From contig JADHTB010000003.1 of the NCBI GenBank assembly GCA_016776605.1, positions 186,001 through 250,000 on the forward strand: DNA of 64,000 nt, written 5' to 3'. The stretch comes from Alphaproteobacteria bacterium. GTDB lineage: Bacteria; Pseudomonadota; Alphaproteobacteria; GCA-2731375. A model generated the notes under the pieces. It was not told the DNA's origin, made no database searches, and saw nothing but the letters and a program-made list of their open reading frames with translations. Shown in pieces: positions 52,733 through 61,673 of this stretch; position 1 is the stretch's first letter; each line of letters begins with the position of its first letter. Made by a program: the position numbers and the translations under genes.

Positions 52733-54292
52733 GTGCAAGCCTTGCAACGTCCATTGCAGGCCGTCTTCAATGTTCTGGAAGGCTGGCTCGATAGGCCATT
52801 CGGGCCGGATTGGAACCCTTTGTACCATCTGGGCGCATTGGGCTTTTTCTATTTCTGGGTCGTCGCGGTCAGCGGCATTTATATCTATATCTTCTTTGAT
52901 ACCGGCATCTCGGAAGCCTACGATTCAGTCGAGTATATGACCCATGAGCAATGGTATCTGGCCGGCGTCATGCGGTCTTTGCATCGTTATGCCTCCGACG
53001 GCATGGTGGCGATGATGATGTTGCATTTGGTCCGCGAGTTCTCGCTGGACCGTCATCGCGGCAGCCGCTGGTTTACCTGGTTCACGGGTGTGCCGATCCT
53101 GTGGCTGGTGGTGATTTGTGGCATCACGGGCTATTGGCTGGTCTGGGATACCCTGGCCCAGTATGTCGCCACCGCCACCACCGAATGGTTGGACTGGCTG
53201 CCGATATTCGGCGAGTCGGTGGCGCGCAACTTCCTGGCGCCTTATTTCCTGGATGATCGTTTTTTTACCTTGATGGTATTCCTGCACATCGCCGTGCCGT
53301 TGATCCTTTTATTGGTGCTGTGGATCCATCTGCAACGGGTGACGAAACCGGAAATTTTCCCCGCACGCGGTCTGGCCATCGGCAGCTTTGCCATGTTGTT
53401 GGGCCTGTCCCTGTTCTGGCCGGCGTTGAGCCAAGGGCCCGCTGATCTGAGCCGGGTGCCGGCGGTGGTGGGGCTGGACTGGTTCTATCTGATCGCCTAT
53501 CCGGTGGTCGAAATATGGGGCGCTGGACCAGCCTGGGCGCTGGCGTTCGGCGGCAGCATGCTGATCGCGGTGCTGCCCTGGCTGCCGCCCCTGCGGAAAC
53601 GGTCAGTGGCGCAGGTCGATCTGGCTAATTGCAACGGCTGTACCCGCTGCCAGGAAGACTGCCCGTTTGCCGCCATCACCATGATCCCCCGCAGCGACGG
53701 CCGCCCGTTTGAACGAGAGGCAATGGTCGACCCCGAATTGTGCACCAGTTGCGGCATTTGCGCCGGCGCCTGCCCCACATCAACCCCGTTTCGCCGGGCC
53801 TCCGCCTTTGTGCCGGGCATCGACCTCACCGACCAGCCCCTGAGTGACCTGCGTCAGCGGATACACGACGGCACGGCGAATTTGACTGGCGACCGCAGGG
53901 TTTTGCTGCTGGGTTGTGCGCACGGCATCGGGACCGGCAAAGCGGTAGCGGACAACGTGGCGGCGGTTCAACTGCCCTGCATCGGTGCCTTGCCCCCGGC
54001 CTTCATCGATTACGTTCTCAGCCGCGATTTGGCCGACGGGGTATTCCTGGCGGGATGCAAGGGCGGCGAATGTTATAGCCGCTTCGGTCTGCGCTGGACC
54101 GCGCAACGATTGACGGGGCAACGCGACCCGCACTTGCGCGCCCGCGTCCCGCGAGAGCGCCTTGGCCAGCTCCAGGCCGGGGCCCGGTCCGGGAAACATC
54201 TCGCCACGGCGGTCCGCGCTTTTCAGGCCGGCCTGCCGCAACGGCCCCCGGAACCGGAAAGCCCCAGGACACGGGAGGCAGAGACGGTATGA
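52733..54292 (+). CDS. Cytochrome b - 2[4Fe-4S] - MvhD-like fusion protein
   Basis: This 519-aa three-part protein starts at a GTG. Residues 1-290 form a cytochrome b-type membrane domain with paired heme His at H84/H98 and H185/H199, both 14 apart as in bc-type cytochrome b. Residues 295-350 carry two [4Fe-4S] motifs (CNGCTRCQEDCP and CTSCGICAGACP). Residues 388-470 resemble the MvhD/FrhD hydrogenase iron-sulfur subunit, with C395, C416, C442 and C447 (GCAHGIG, PCIGA, GCKGGEC). It probably links the quinone pool to a soluble iron-sulfur partner. No bc1 partner or hydrogenase is nearby. Its stop overlaps the next start. Confidence 0.82.
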   Translation: MQALQRPLQAVFNVLEGWLDRPFGPDWNPLYHLGALGFFYFWVVAVSGIYIYIFFDTGISEAYDSVEYMTHEQWYLAGVMRSLHRYASDGMVAMMMLHLVREFSLDRHRGSRWFTWFTGVPILWLVVICGITGYWLVWDTLAQYVATATTEWLDWLPIFGESVARNFLAPYFLDDRFFTLMVFLHIAVPLILLLVLWIHLQRVTKPEIFPARGLAIGSFAMLLGLSLFWPALSQGPADLSRVPAVVGLDWFYLIAYPVVEIWGAGPAWALAFGGSMLIAVLPWLPPLRKRSVAQVDLANCNGCTRCQEDCPFAAITMIPRSDGRPFEREAMVDPELCTSCGICAGACPTSTPFRRASAFVPGIDLTDQPLSDLRQRIHDGTANLTGDRRVLLLGCAHGIGTGKAVADNVAAVQLPCIGALPPAFIDYVLSRDLADGVFLAGCKGGECYSRFGLRWTAQRLTGQRDPHLRARVPRERLGQLQAGARSGKHLATAVRAFQAGLPQRPPEPESPRTREAETV

Positions 54293-54807
54293 AAACATTT
54301 TTCCGCCCTGCTGGACGATATGCCGGCCAAGCCCTGGTTTATCTGCTGTTCGCGGCCTTTCTGGGTTACTTCGCCTCGGCGCCTAAATACACCCACTTCC
54401 CGCCTGATCAGGCGCTGATCAAACTCAGCCTGGCCCATGGCGCCAAGCGCGTGGGGGGCTGCCGGCGTTTTACCCGGGCGGAACTGCAGGAAATGGCGCC
54501 AAACATGCGCCGCCCCCTGGATTGCCCGCGCCAGCGCCTGCCCGTCGTGGTGGAGTTCGTGATCGACGGCAAGACCCGCTATAGCGCCGCGGTGCCGCCC
54601 ACGGGCCTGTCGGGAGATGGTCCCAGCCGCATCTATCAACGTTTCGCGGTCAGCCCGGGCAAGCATGCCATCGTTGCCCGCCTGCGCGACAGTGATCGTA
54701 GCGAAGGCTTTGACTATGAAACAACAGCCGAGATCGAATTGGCCGCCCAGCAAAGCGTGGCCATCGATTTTCGCCAGGAAATGGGCGGTTTTCTGTTCCG
54801 CTGGTAA
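54289..54807 (+). CDS. Hypothetical membrane-anchored periplasmic protein
   Basis: This 172-aa protein has an N-terminal helix (ALVYLLFAAFLGYFASAP) and a periplasmic domain predicted mostly beta. The domain contains KLSLAHGAKRVGGCRRFTRAEL, VVEFVIDGKTRYSAAVPP and a closing AIDFRQEMGGFLFRW. I do not recognise the family. It is translationally coupled to the cytochrome b fusion gene, so it is probably an accessory subunit or assembly factor of that protein. Confidence 0.75.
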   Translation: MKTFFRPAGRYAGQALVYLLFAAFLGYFASAPKYTHFPPDQALIKLSLAHGAKRVGGCRRFTRAELQEMAPNMRRPLDCPRQRLPVVVEFVIDGKTRYSAAVPPTGLSGDGPSRIYQRFAVSPGKHAIVARLRDSDRSEGFDYETTAEIELAAQQSVAIDFRQEMGGFLFRW

Positions 54808-54873
54808 GCCTGGCAAGGACGGATCCGCAGCATGCAAGCGGTGTGAAAGCAATATGGAAAGGGAGCCATTACA

Positions 54874-55290
54874 ATGACCTTTATTGCCTGGCAGGCCGAG
54901 TTCGAGACCGGAATCCAATCGATTGATTTTGAACATCGGGAAATGGTGGAGCTGCTAAATCAGCTTTACGATGAGCTTGACCGCGACCCGGATGGCGGCG
55001 CCATAGAGGCGTTTCTAGGCGAGGTTTTTGCCAATATATCGGCCCACTTCGCGCTGGAAGAAAAAATCATGCGCGACACCGCCTATGACGAATATCGGCT
55101 CCACAAACAAGACCACGAACAATTACTGGACGCCATACGCGATATCATGGACGATCATCACAAGGGCCATTTTGGCGAGATTCCCGATCTGCTGTCTGGA
55201 CGTTTAAAAAAATGGTTCGAGGAACATTTTCGTAATTTCGACGCCCGCCTGGGTCATATAAGCGAGGGCGGCGCCATGGCGCATACTTAA
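54874..55290 (+). CDS. Bacteriohemerythrin
   Basis: This 138-aa single-domain hemerythrin has diiron ligands at the usual spots: His in IDFEHREMVELL, His and Glu in ISAHFALEEKIM, two His in YRLHKQDHEQLL, and His and Asp in EEHFRNFDARLG. It binds O2 reversibly in the cytosol, and some members handle NO. It begins 66 bp after the oxidase-linked operon. A role in delivering or scavenging the gas for the heme-copper enzyme is inferred. Confidence 0.93.
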   Translation: MTFIAWQAEFETGIQSIDFEHREMVELLNQLYDELDRDPDGGAIEAFLGEVFANISAHFALEEKIMRDTAYDEYRLHKQDHEQLLDAIRDIMDDHHKGHFGEIPDLLSGRLKKWFEEHFRNFDARLGHISEGGAMAHT

Positions 55291-55315
55291 AGGCGCGCTC
55301 GCAGGGGATTGGTTT

Positions 55316-55912
55316 ATGAGCAAACTACAAATTTTTGGTGCGGCCCGGTCGCGGACCATGCGGGCCTTGTGGCTGGCTGACGAACTGGAGCTGGACTACG
55401 ACCACCGCCTGAAGGACGAGGCGGGCTTGGACTATCTGTCCATCAATCCCAGTGGCAAGGTGCCGGCCATTGATGACAACGGCTTGGTGCTAACCGAATC
55501 CATGGCCATCAACATGTATCTGGTGAAAAAGCATGGCGGCGATTTGGCGCCCCGGGATTTGGCGGAAGAAGCGGTCATTTTGCAATGGACCTTTTGGGCC
55601 ATGACGGAAGTAGAAGGCGCGGCGCTGACCGTGTTGTTCAATCGGGCCCTGCTGCCCGAAGACGAACGGGACGCCGCCGCCGCGGATAAAGGCGAGGCCA
55701 GCCTGCAAAAACCCCTGGGTATCCTGAATGAGGCCCTGGCGAACCGGCAATGGCTGGCGGCTGATCGTTTCACCGTGGCGGACTTGAATGTGGCATCCGT
55801 GCTAAGTTGGGTTAAATTGGCACGGATTGACCTTGGGGCCTTCCCCAATCTGACCGAATGGTTGGGCCGCTGTTTGGGGCGCCCGGCCCTGGCTAAAATT
55901 CTAAAGGGCTAA
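55316..55912 (+). CDS. Glutathione S-transferase family protein
   Basis: This 198-aa protein has a thioredoxin-like N domain (KLQIFGAARSRTMRALWLAD, LSINPSGKVPAIDDNGLVLTESMAI) and an all-helical C domain (NRQWLAADRFTVADLNVAS). A Ser in ARSRTM is the likely activating residue. The glutathione-binding ESMAI is present. The substrate is unknown. It is followed within 15 bp by the CDO-like cupin gene, so a thiol-related pair is likely. Confidence 0.9.
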   Translation: MSKLQIFGAARSRTMRALWLADELELDYDHRLKDEAGLDYLSINPSGKVPAIDDNGLVLTESMAINMYLVKKHGGDLAPRDLAEEAVILQWTFWAMTEVEGAALTVLFNRALLPEDERDAAAADKGEASLQKPLGILNEALANRQWLAADRFTVADLNVASVLSWVKLARIDLGAFPNLTEWLGRCLGRPALAKILKG

Positions 55913-55925
55913 TGGAGAGATGCGA

Positions 55926-56429
55926 ATGGTACAGACAATCGAGCAATTTGGCGGCCAGTGTCACGATATACTGAAGCAGAAGCCTGGGCCGGAGGGTTTG
56001 GAGCTGGTGCGCCAGGGCCTGGAGCAGGTTCTGGTGGATGCGGAATTTCTGGCGGCGCATTTGGGGCCGGACGCAGATGCGCCACGCAAGATCATCTATG
56101 AGGATCCGGAACTGAAGTTCTGCATTCTGGCGCATGTGTTCAAGGGGGCGAACGAATCGCCGGCGCACGATCACGGCCCGACCTGGGCGATTTACGGTCA
56201 GGCTGGGGGCACGACGGAAATGACGGAATACCGCGTGGTAGAGGCCTCGGAAGATGGCAAGCCGGGTAAAGTAGAGGCTTTCAAGTCCTACGAATTAAAG
56301 CCGGGCATGGCCGTCGCGTACGAGGCCGGGCAGGTGCATTCCCCCAAACGTACGGGGGAGACGCGGCTTATTCGGATCGAAGGCGTGAATGTGACAACGG
56401 TCAAGCGAACCCCATACGAGCTCGCCTAA
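55926..56429 (+). CDS. Cysteine dioxygenase-like cupin
   Basis: This protein of 167 aa has a cupin core with ESPAHDHGPTWAIYGQAGGTTEMTEY, giving the HxH and a downstream Glu of a metal site. The third His is in GQVHSPKR. The arrangement is that of the CDO/predicted metal-dependent double-stranded beta-helix family. The second ATG (55926) has GGAG 8 nt upstream; the first ATG is too close. Oxidation of a thiol or sulfur compound is probable, but the substrate is unproven. Confidence 0.78.
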   Translation: MVQTIEQFGGQCHDILKQKPGPEGLELVRQGLEQVLVDAEFLAAHLGPDADAPRKIIYEDPELKFCILAHVFKGANESPAHDHGPTWAIYGQAGGTTEMTEYRVVEASEDGKPGKVEAFKSYELKPGMAVAYEAGQVHSPKRTGETRLIRIEGVNVTTVKRTPYELA

Positions 56430-56437
56430 ACGCCACA

Positions 56438-57229
56438 ATGAAATTCAATTTGCAGGACAAGGTTGCCCTGGTGACGGGCGGCAGCCGGGGCATCGGCAGG
56501 GCAATTTCCCTGGCGCTGGCGGAGCAGGGCGTGCACATCGCCCTGTGCGGACGGACATCGGAAACCCTGGCGCAGGTGGCTGACGAGATCCGGGCATTGG
56601 GCGTGCAAGCCTGGCCCATCGTTGCCGATGTCAGCCGGCTTGAGGATATCCAGAACTTCGTAAGCGCGGCGGCGGGGGCTGCCGGGCAGGTGGATATTCT
56701 GATCAACAACGCCGTGACGTCAATGAGTGCGCCGTTCGATGAACAGACCGACGAACATTGGCGCTATCACATCGACGTCAAGCTGATGGCATACATACGC
56801 CACGCCCGCGAGGTGCTGCCGCATATGAAGCTTCAGGGCGGCGGCCGTATCGTCAATATTGGCGGCATGACGGCGCGGATCGCGGCGCCCCTGCGGGTGA
56901 CCAACGGCATCGTCAACGCCGGTGTCGCTAACTTCACCAAGCAATTCGCCGGCCATGTCGCGACCCACAACATTACCGTCAATTGCGTTCACCCCGGCAC
57001 CACGGCGACCGACCGGATGTTGCAGAGCTTTGATCGCCAGGCCCGGGACGCCGATGTCAATGTGGATGAGATTGAAGCCAGACAAATTGCAACTATTCCA
57101 ATGGGCCGCCTGATCCTGCCTCAGGATATTGCCGCCGCCGCATTGTTCTTCTGCTCGCCCATGGCCGACATCGTGACCGGTCAATCCATTGCCGTGGACG
57201 GCGGTTCCGCCAATTCCGTGAATTACTAA
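56438..57229 (+). CDS. SDR-family oxidoreductase
   Basis: This 263-aa SDR has KVALVTGGSRGIGRAIS, ILINNAVTS, a region around the catalytic residue reading VNIGGMTARIA, and TGQSIAVDGGS at the end. The usual YxxxK is not evident: the matching segment reads TNGIVNAGVANFTK. This is an atypical SDR in which the normal catalytic Tyr appears to be missing, so activity is uncertain. It is 8 bp downstream of the CDO-like gene. Confidence 0.85.
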   Translation: MKFNLQDKVALVTGGSRGIGRAISLALAEQGVHIALCGRTSETLAQVADEIRALGVQAWPIVADVSRLEDIQNFVSAAAGAAGQVDILINNAVTSMSAPFDEQTDEHWRYHIDVKLMAYIRHAREVLPHMKLQGGGRIVNIGGMTARIAAPLRVTNGIVNAGVANFTKQFAGHVATHNITVNCVHPGTTATDRMLQSFDRQARDADVNVDEIEARQIATIPMGRLILPQDIAAAALFFCSPMADIVTGQSIAVDGGSANSVNY

Positions 57230-57230
57230 C

Positions 57231-57255
57231 CCATTTTCGATATTTATCGAATCGC
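57231..57255. repeat. Family C short palindromic repeat (C1)
   Basis: CCATTTTCGATATTTATCGAATCGC holds the stem TTCGATA-TT-TATCGAA. It begins 1 bp after the SDR stop. A copy with one mismatch occurs at 61674. Confidence 0.8.
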
Positions 57256-57289
57256 TGAGCCGCCCGCGCGGCTGGGCAGGGCGGCTCAG
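57255..57289. other. GC-rich stem-loop upstream of the DksA/TraR-like gene
   Basis: CTGAGCCGCC pairs with GGCGGCTCAG across a 15-nt loop. No T tract follows, so it is not a simple terminator. It ends 18 bp before the ATG at 57308 and could affect its translation or end the SDR transcript. Confidence 0.5.
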
Positions 57290-57307
57290 GGCTGCTATGA
57301 ATCGGGC

Positions 57308-57667
57308 ATGAGTGCAGGGGAAAAGGATGGCGAATTCGCCGGCCTGTCGGAACGCTTGCGGACGCGGCAGGCGGAACTGCGCGCCCTATCGGACGGGGCC
57401 CGCGACAGCCGCAAGCCGGTGGAATTGGATCAGAGCAAGGTGGGCCGCCTGTCACGCATGGACGCCATGCAGGATCAGGCCATGGCCCAGGAATCGGAGC
57501 GCCGCCGCCTGGGCGAGTTGCAGCGGATCGAAGCCGCCCTGCAACGCCTGACGGGCGGCGACTTTGGCTTTTGCGTCAGCTGCGACGAGGCGATTGCACC
57601 GGCCCGCCTGAAGCTGGACCCGGCAGTGGCCACCTGCATCAACTGCGCCAGCCGCGGCCGGCGTTGA
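57308..57667 (+). CDS. DksA/TraR-family C4-type zinc finger protein
   Basis: This 119-aa protein has an N-terminal coiled-coil helix pair and a C-terminal zinc finger (CVSCDEAIAPARLKLDPAVATCINC). The shape matches TraR/YbiI-type relatives of DksA that insert into the RNA polymerase secondary channel. The coiled-coil tip residues of true DksA (DxxDxA) are not visible, so it may not work with ppGpp. It precedes an MFS transporter by 18 bp. Confidence 0.85.
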   Translation: MSAGEKDGEFAGLSERLRTRQAELRALSDGARDSRKPVELDQSKVGRLSRMDAMQDQAMAQESERRRLGELQRIEAALQRLTGGDFGFCVSCDEAIAPARLKLDPAVATCINCASRGRR

Positions 57668-57685
57668 GCGGCGGGCCGATCTTTC

Positions 57686-59020
57686 ATGGCGTATCTGCAA
57701 TTCCTGTTCAATAACCGCCGGTTTTTGGGCTTTGGCCTGTTCATCGCCTTTTTTTCGGCTTTCGGGCAGACCTTTTTTATCGCCGTTTTTGGCCCCGACA
57801 TTCGGGCCGAGTTCGGTTTAAGCCATGGTGGTTTTGGCGGCTACTACGCCATAGGTACGGCGGCTAGTGGCATTTGCCTGATCTGGGCCGGCAAGCTGAT
57901 TGACCGGTTCGATCTGCGTTGGGTCACGGCTTTTGTATGCGGCGCCTTGGTCCTGGCCTGCGCCAACATGGCAATGGTTCCCGCCGCCTGGGCTTTGGTG
58001 CCGGCCCTGTTCGCCCTGCGTTTATCCGGCCAGGGCCTGATGAGTCACACCGCGATGACCAGCATGGGACGTTATTTCGAGGCGGAGCGCGGGCGCGCCG
58101 TTTCGATCGCCATTTTGGGCTTTCCCATGGGCGTCGCGGTGTTTCCCGGTCTGGCGGTGTGGTTGAGCTCCATGCTGGGCTGGCGCATGGCCTGGGCCGC
58201 TATCGCGGCCAGCCTGGCGCTGTTCTTGATCCCTGTTGCCCTTTGGCTATTGCGGGGCCATGGTGCCCGGCACCACTATTTTCTGGCTCGGACCGAGACC
58301 GAGACAGGCCAAACCGATACGGCTCGGACCGGCCCACAAAATGCCCCGGAAAAGACGGCGGAAACCACCCGGCGGCGGCAGTGGACGCGGGCCGAAGTGG
58401 TCCGCGATCTGCGCTTTTATCTGTTGTGTTTTTCCATCACCGCGCCGTCGTTCATCGTGACCGGGTTATTTTTTCACCAGGCCCAGCTGGCCTTCTCCAA
58501 GGGTTGGAGCCTGGCCTGGATGGCCTCTGCCTTCATCGCCTATACGGTTGGCGCCATTAGCGCCAATCTGGCCTTTGGGCCGTTGATCGACCACTATGGC
58601 GCACGTCGGTTGCTGCCCTATTATCTCTATCCCCTGGTGCTTGCCTGCCTGACCATCGTCCTGTTCGATCATCCGATGGCAGCCGTGGCGCTGACCCTGC
58701 TGCTGGGCCTGACCAGCGGCGGCGGACAAACTCTGGTTGGGGCCGCCTGGCCGGAATTTTATGGTGTCCTGCATCTGGGCGCGATCCGCGCCCTGGTCAT
58801 GTCCATGAGCGTCGGCGCCTCCGCCTTGTCGCCGTTCACTCTGGGCTGGTTGATTGACCGGGGCGTGGCCATGGAAACCATGGCCCTTGGCTTTCTGGGC
58901 TATCTGGCTCTGGCGATTGTCAGCATATTGGTCGCCCTGGCTCGGCCCGCTACCGGCCAGCGCCGACCCAGCGCCGACCCCGGAACATTTGACCTGAACA
59001 AGCAAGGACCGAACGAATGA
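57686..59020 (+). CDS. MFS transporter
   Basis: This 444-aa permease has 12 hydrophobic helices with a Thr/Arg-rich central loop (TETETGQTDTARTGPQNAPEKT). The signature loop WAGKLIDRFDLRW joins helices 2 and 3. The substrate is probably an anionic organic acid, judged only by resemblance to the monocarboxylate group. Its stop overlaps the crotonase start by 4 bp, so the two are co-translated, suggesting uptake and activation of an acid followed by degradation. Confidence 0.9.
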   Translation: MAYLQFLFNNRRFLGFGLFIAFFSAFGQTFFIAVFGPDIRAEFGLSHGGFGGYYAIGTAASGICLIWAGKLIDRFDLRWVTAFVCGALVLACANMAMVPAAWALVPALFALRLSGQGLMSHTAMTSMGRYFEAERGRAVSIAILGFPMGVAVFPGLAVWLSSMLGWRMAWAAIAASLALFLIPVALWLLRGHGARHHYFLARTETETGQTDTARTGPQNAPEKTAETTRRRQWTRAEVVRDLRFYLLCFSITAPSFIVTGLFFHQAQLAFSKGWSLAWMASAFIAYTVGAISANLAFGPLIDHYGARRLLPYYLYPLVLACLTIVLFDHPMAAVALTLLLGLTSGGGQTLVGAAWPEFYGVLHLGAIRALVMSMSVGASALSPFTLGWLIDRGVAMETMALGFLGYLALAIVSILVALARPATGQRRPSADPGTFDLNKQGPNE

Positions 59021-59796
59021 AGCGTTATGCGGATGGCAAAATTTTGCTGGAAACCAATGGCCCGGTAACCACGGTCATCATCAACCGACCAGCGGTACGC
59101 AACGCCTTGGACAATGCCGCCGCCCGCGGCCTGGGCCAGGCGATGCGGGATTTTGATGCCGATGACAGCCAACTGGTTGCCGTTTTGACTGGCGCCGGCG
59201 GGGCTTTTTGCGCCGGCGCCGATTTAAAACAAGTGGCCGGCAGCGCCGACTATGTCGCCTGGGCCGGTGATGCGGAAGGACCCACCAATCCAACGTTGTC
59301 AAAACCCGTCATTGCGGCGGTTGCGGGCCATGCCGTTGCCGGCGGCCTCGGATTGGCGCTGTGGTGTGATATCCGGATAATCGATGACACCACTGTATTT
59401 GGCGTCTTTTGCCGCCGCTGGGGCGTCCCCATGAGCGACGGCACGACAGTACGCCTGCCCCGCCTGATCGGATCCGCCCGCGCCCTGGACATGTTGATCA
59501 CGGGCCGGGGCGTGGATGCGGACGAGGCCATGGCCTGGGGCCTGGCCACCCGCCGCGCGCCCACGGGTGGGACCCGCCAGGTGGCCGAGGAACTGGCCCG
59601 CCAGATCGCCGAATTTCCTCAGATCGCCATGCGCTCCGATCGCCGCTCCGCCTATATGCAGGTCGGCCGCACCCTGGAGGAAGCCGTTAAAGTGGAAAAG
59701 GAGCTCTCGCTGGCCGCCAAGGCGGTCGAGGCCCAGAGCGGCGCCGCCCGTTTCGCCAGTGGCGCCGGCCGGCATGGCCAGTTCGACGAGGCTTAA
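59017..59796 (+). CDS. Enoyl-CoA hydratase/isomerase-family protein
   Basis: This 259-aa crotonase has the oxyanion-hole segments TGAGGAFCAGADLKQ and AAVAGHAVAGGLGLALWCDI. The classical catalytic Glu segment is altered (GVPMSDGTTVRLPRL), so hydratase activity is uncertain and isomerase, hydrolase or lyase activity is possible. It is translationally coupled to the MFS transporter. Repeat A3 starts about 100 bp after its stop. Confidence 0.9.
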   Translation: MKRYADGKILLETNGPVTTVIINRPAVRNALDNAAARGLGQAMRDFDADDSQLVAVLTGAGGAFCAGADLKQVAGSADYVAWAGDAEGPTNPTLSKPVIAAVAGHAVAGGLGLALWCDIRIIDDTTVFGVFCRRWGVPMSDGTTVRLPRLIGSARALDMLITGRGVDADEAMAWGLATRRAPTGGTRQVAEELARQIAEFPQIAMRSDRRSAYMQVGRTLEEAVKVEKELSLAAKAVEAQSGAARFASGAGRHGQFDEA

Positions 59797-59899
59797 TCGA
59801 TGGCATTTAGATGCGTGCCCGCGCCGGGTTGATATGGGCGGAGGAAACGTGGTTGATACACCAAGAGAGAACATGATTGCCGCGGAAAACGACGCCGCT

Positions 59900-60000
59900 A
59901 GAGCAATTCCGAATCAATGAGAATCGCAAAGCGATTCTAAGTGATTGGAAAAATTGCTCTAATTCTAAAGGTCTGAGCATTTTCAGAATGAAAATGCTCT
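59900..60000. repeat. Family A structured repeat (A3)
   Basis: A full 101-bp copy with two hairpins, as A2. It has a few substitutions, but the pairing in the inner stem (AGAATCGC...GCGATTCT) and the second hairpin is intact. It ends 19 bp before the start of the ThDP enzyme gene at 60020. Confidence 0.9.
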
Positions 60001-60019
60001 AATGAGGGGAGCTGAGGTA

Positions 60020-61672
60020 ATGAACGGAATTGACTACATCACCCAAATATTGAAACAGGAAGGGGTCGAATGGTTGTCCTGTTTCCCCAGCAATCCGATA
60101 ATTTCGGCGGCCGCCAGGGAAGGCATCCGCCCCATCGCCTTTCGCCACGAACGTGGCGCGGTCATGGCGGCCGATGGCTATAGCCGCATCAGCGACCGTC
60201 AGCGGTTCGGCGTGGTCGCGGTGCAAGCCCAGGCCGGGGCGGAAAACGTCATGGGCGGGTTGTCCCAGGCCTATGCCGACAATGTTCCCATACTGGTCCT
60301 GCTGGGCGGCAACAACCTGGATAACATTTCCGTGCGGCCCAATTTCAGCGCCGTGCAGAAATACCAGGGATGGGTCAAGCAGATCGAAGCGATCTACACG
60401 CCGTCCCAGGTTGGCGATGTCATGCGCCGGGCCTTTCATGCCTTGCGCAACGGTACCCCCGGTCCGGTGGTGGTCGAATTGACGGGCGATGTTTGCAGCC
60501 AGGAAGTCCCCGAAGCAGCGCGGACCTATCGCGCGCCCAAGCTGACACGCCAGGCACCCGAAGGCAGCGATATCAGCGCCGCGGCCAAGGCATTGATCGC
60601 AGCCAAGAAACCGATGATTTGGGCCGGCGCCGGGGTGCTTTTTTCGGGCGCCACGGGCGCCTTGCGGGCGTTGGCCGAACTGACCGCCACGCCTGTGTTC
60701 TGCACCATGCCGGGCAAGTCAGCCTTTGATGAACGCCACCCCCTCGCCCTGGGCGCGGGAAGCGGCGCCACGACCTTGCCGGCGCATCGTTGGCTTACCG
60801 ATTGCGATGTGCTGCTGGCACTTGGCTCAAGCTTGACCCGCTCCCCCTACGGTCAACCGGTCCAGCCCGGCAAAATGATCATTCACAACACCATAAACCC
60901 GGATGACATCAACAAGGACGAGGCGGCGGACATCGGACTGGTCGGCGATACTTGTCTGACCATTCAAGCCCTGATCGAGGAGATCAAGGCCCAGACGGGC
61001 GGCCAGGGTGTCGGTGATAGAGGTCAAATCGAGGCTGAGATCGCGGCGATCAAGGCCGAGTGGATGGCGGAATGGACGCCGGTGCTGAACTCCGATGAAG
61101 AACCGTTGAGCTATTACCGCGTCATCCATGAGATCAACCAGAACCTTGATCTGGAAAATAGTATCGTTACCCACGACGCCGGCGCGCCGCGCGATTCAAT
61201 CGTGCCCTTCTACACCGCGACCACGCCGCATAGTTTTATCGGTTGGGGCAAGACCACCCATCTTGGTTTCGGCATTCCGCTGATGATCGGCGCGAAGATG
61301 GCCGAACCCGATAAATTCTGCCTGAATTTGATGGGGGACGGCGCCTTTGGCATGTCTGGGACCGACATTGAAACGGCGGTCCGGTCCAAAGCCGCCATTA
61401 CCACGGTGCTTCTCAACAACAGCGCCATGGCGACCTATTCCGGTCCAACACAAGGCGCCATCGGCGCGGAGGCGCGTGAACGTTACGGCGTTTCCAGCAT
61501 GCAGGGCGATTATGCCAAGATCGCCGAAGGCATGGGCGCTGTTGGCATAACGGTGACCAAAATCACCGAGATCGCGCCCGCCTTACAGGAGGCACAACGC
61601 CTCAACGCCAGCGGCACGACCGTGCTGATCGATGTCCATGCGAATGTCGAACACCGGCGCTCGAAATTTTAG
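60020..61672 (+). CDS. Thiamine diphosphate-dependent enzyme (acetolactate synthase-like)
   Basis: This protein of 550 aa has the three-domain ThDP decarboxylase/synthase fold. The activating Glu is in AFRHERGAVMAADGYSR, there is a central domain with AGAGVLFSGAT, and the ThDP/Mg site is LMGDGAFGMSGTDIETAVRS. The family includes acetolactate synthase, benzoylformate decarboxylase and oxalyl-CoA decarboxylase, and I cannot select one. The ATG at 60020 has GAGG upstream; the track start at 60002 lies right after the repeat. Family C copy C2 begins 1 bp after its stop. Confidence 0.88.
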   Translation: MNGIDYITQILKQEGVEWLSCFPSNPIISAAAREGIRPIAFRHERGAVMAADGYSRISDRQRFGVVAVQAQAGAENVMGGLSQAYADNVPILVLLGGNNLDNISVRPNFSAVQKYQGWVKQIEAIYTPSQVGDVMRRAFHALRNGTPGPVVVELTGDVCSQEVPEAARTYRAPKLTRQAPEGSDISAAAKALIAAKKPMIWAGAGVLFSGATGALRALAELTATPVFCTMPGKSAFDERHPLALGAGSGATTLPAHRWLTDCDVLLALGSSLTRSPYGQPVQPGKMIIHNTINPDDINKDEAADIGLVGDTCLTIQALIEEIKAQTGGQGVGDRGQIEAEIAAIKAEWMAEWTPVLNSDEEPLSYYRVIHEINQNLDLENSIVTHDAGAPRDSIVPFYTATTPHSFIGWGKTTHLGFGIPLMIGAKMAEPDKFCLNLMGDGAFGMSGTDIETAVRSKAAITTVLLNNSAMATYSGPTQGAIGAEARERYGVSSMQGDYAKIAEGMGAVGITVTKITEIAPALQEAQRLNASGTTVLIDVHANVEHRRSKF

Positions 61673-61673
61673 A

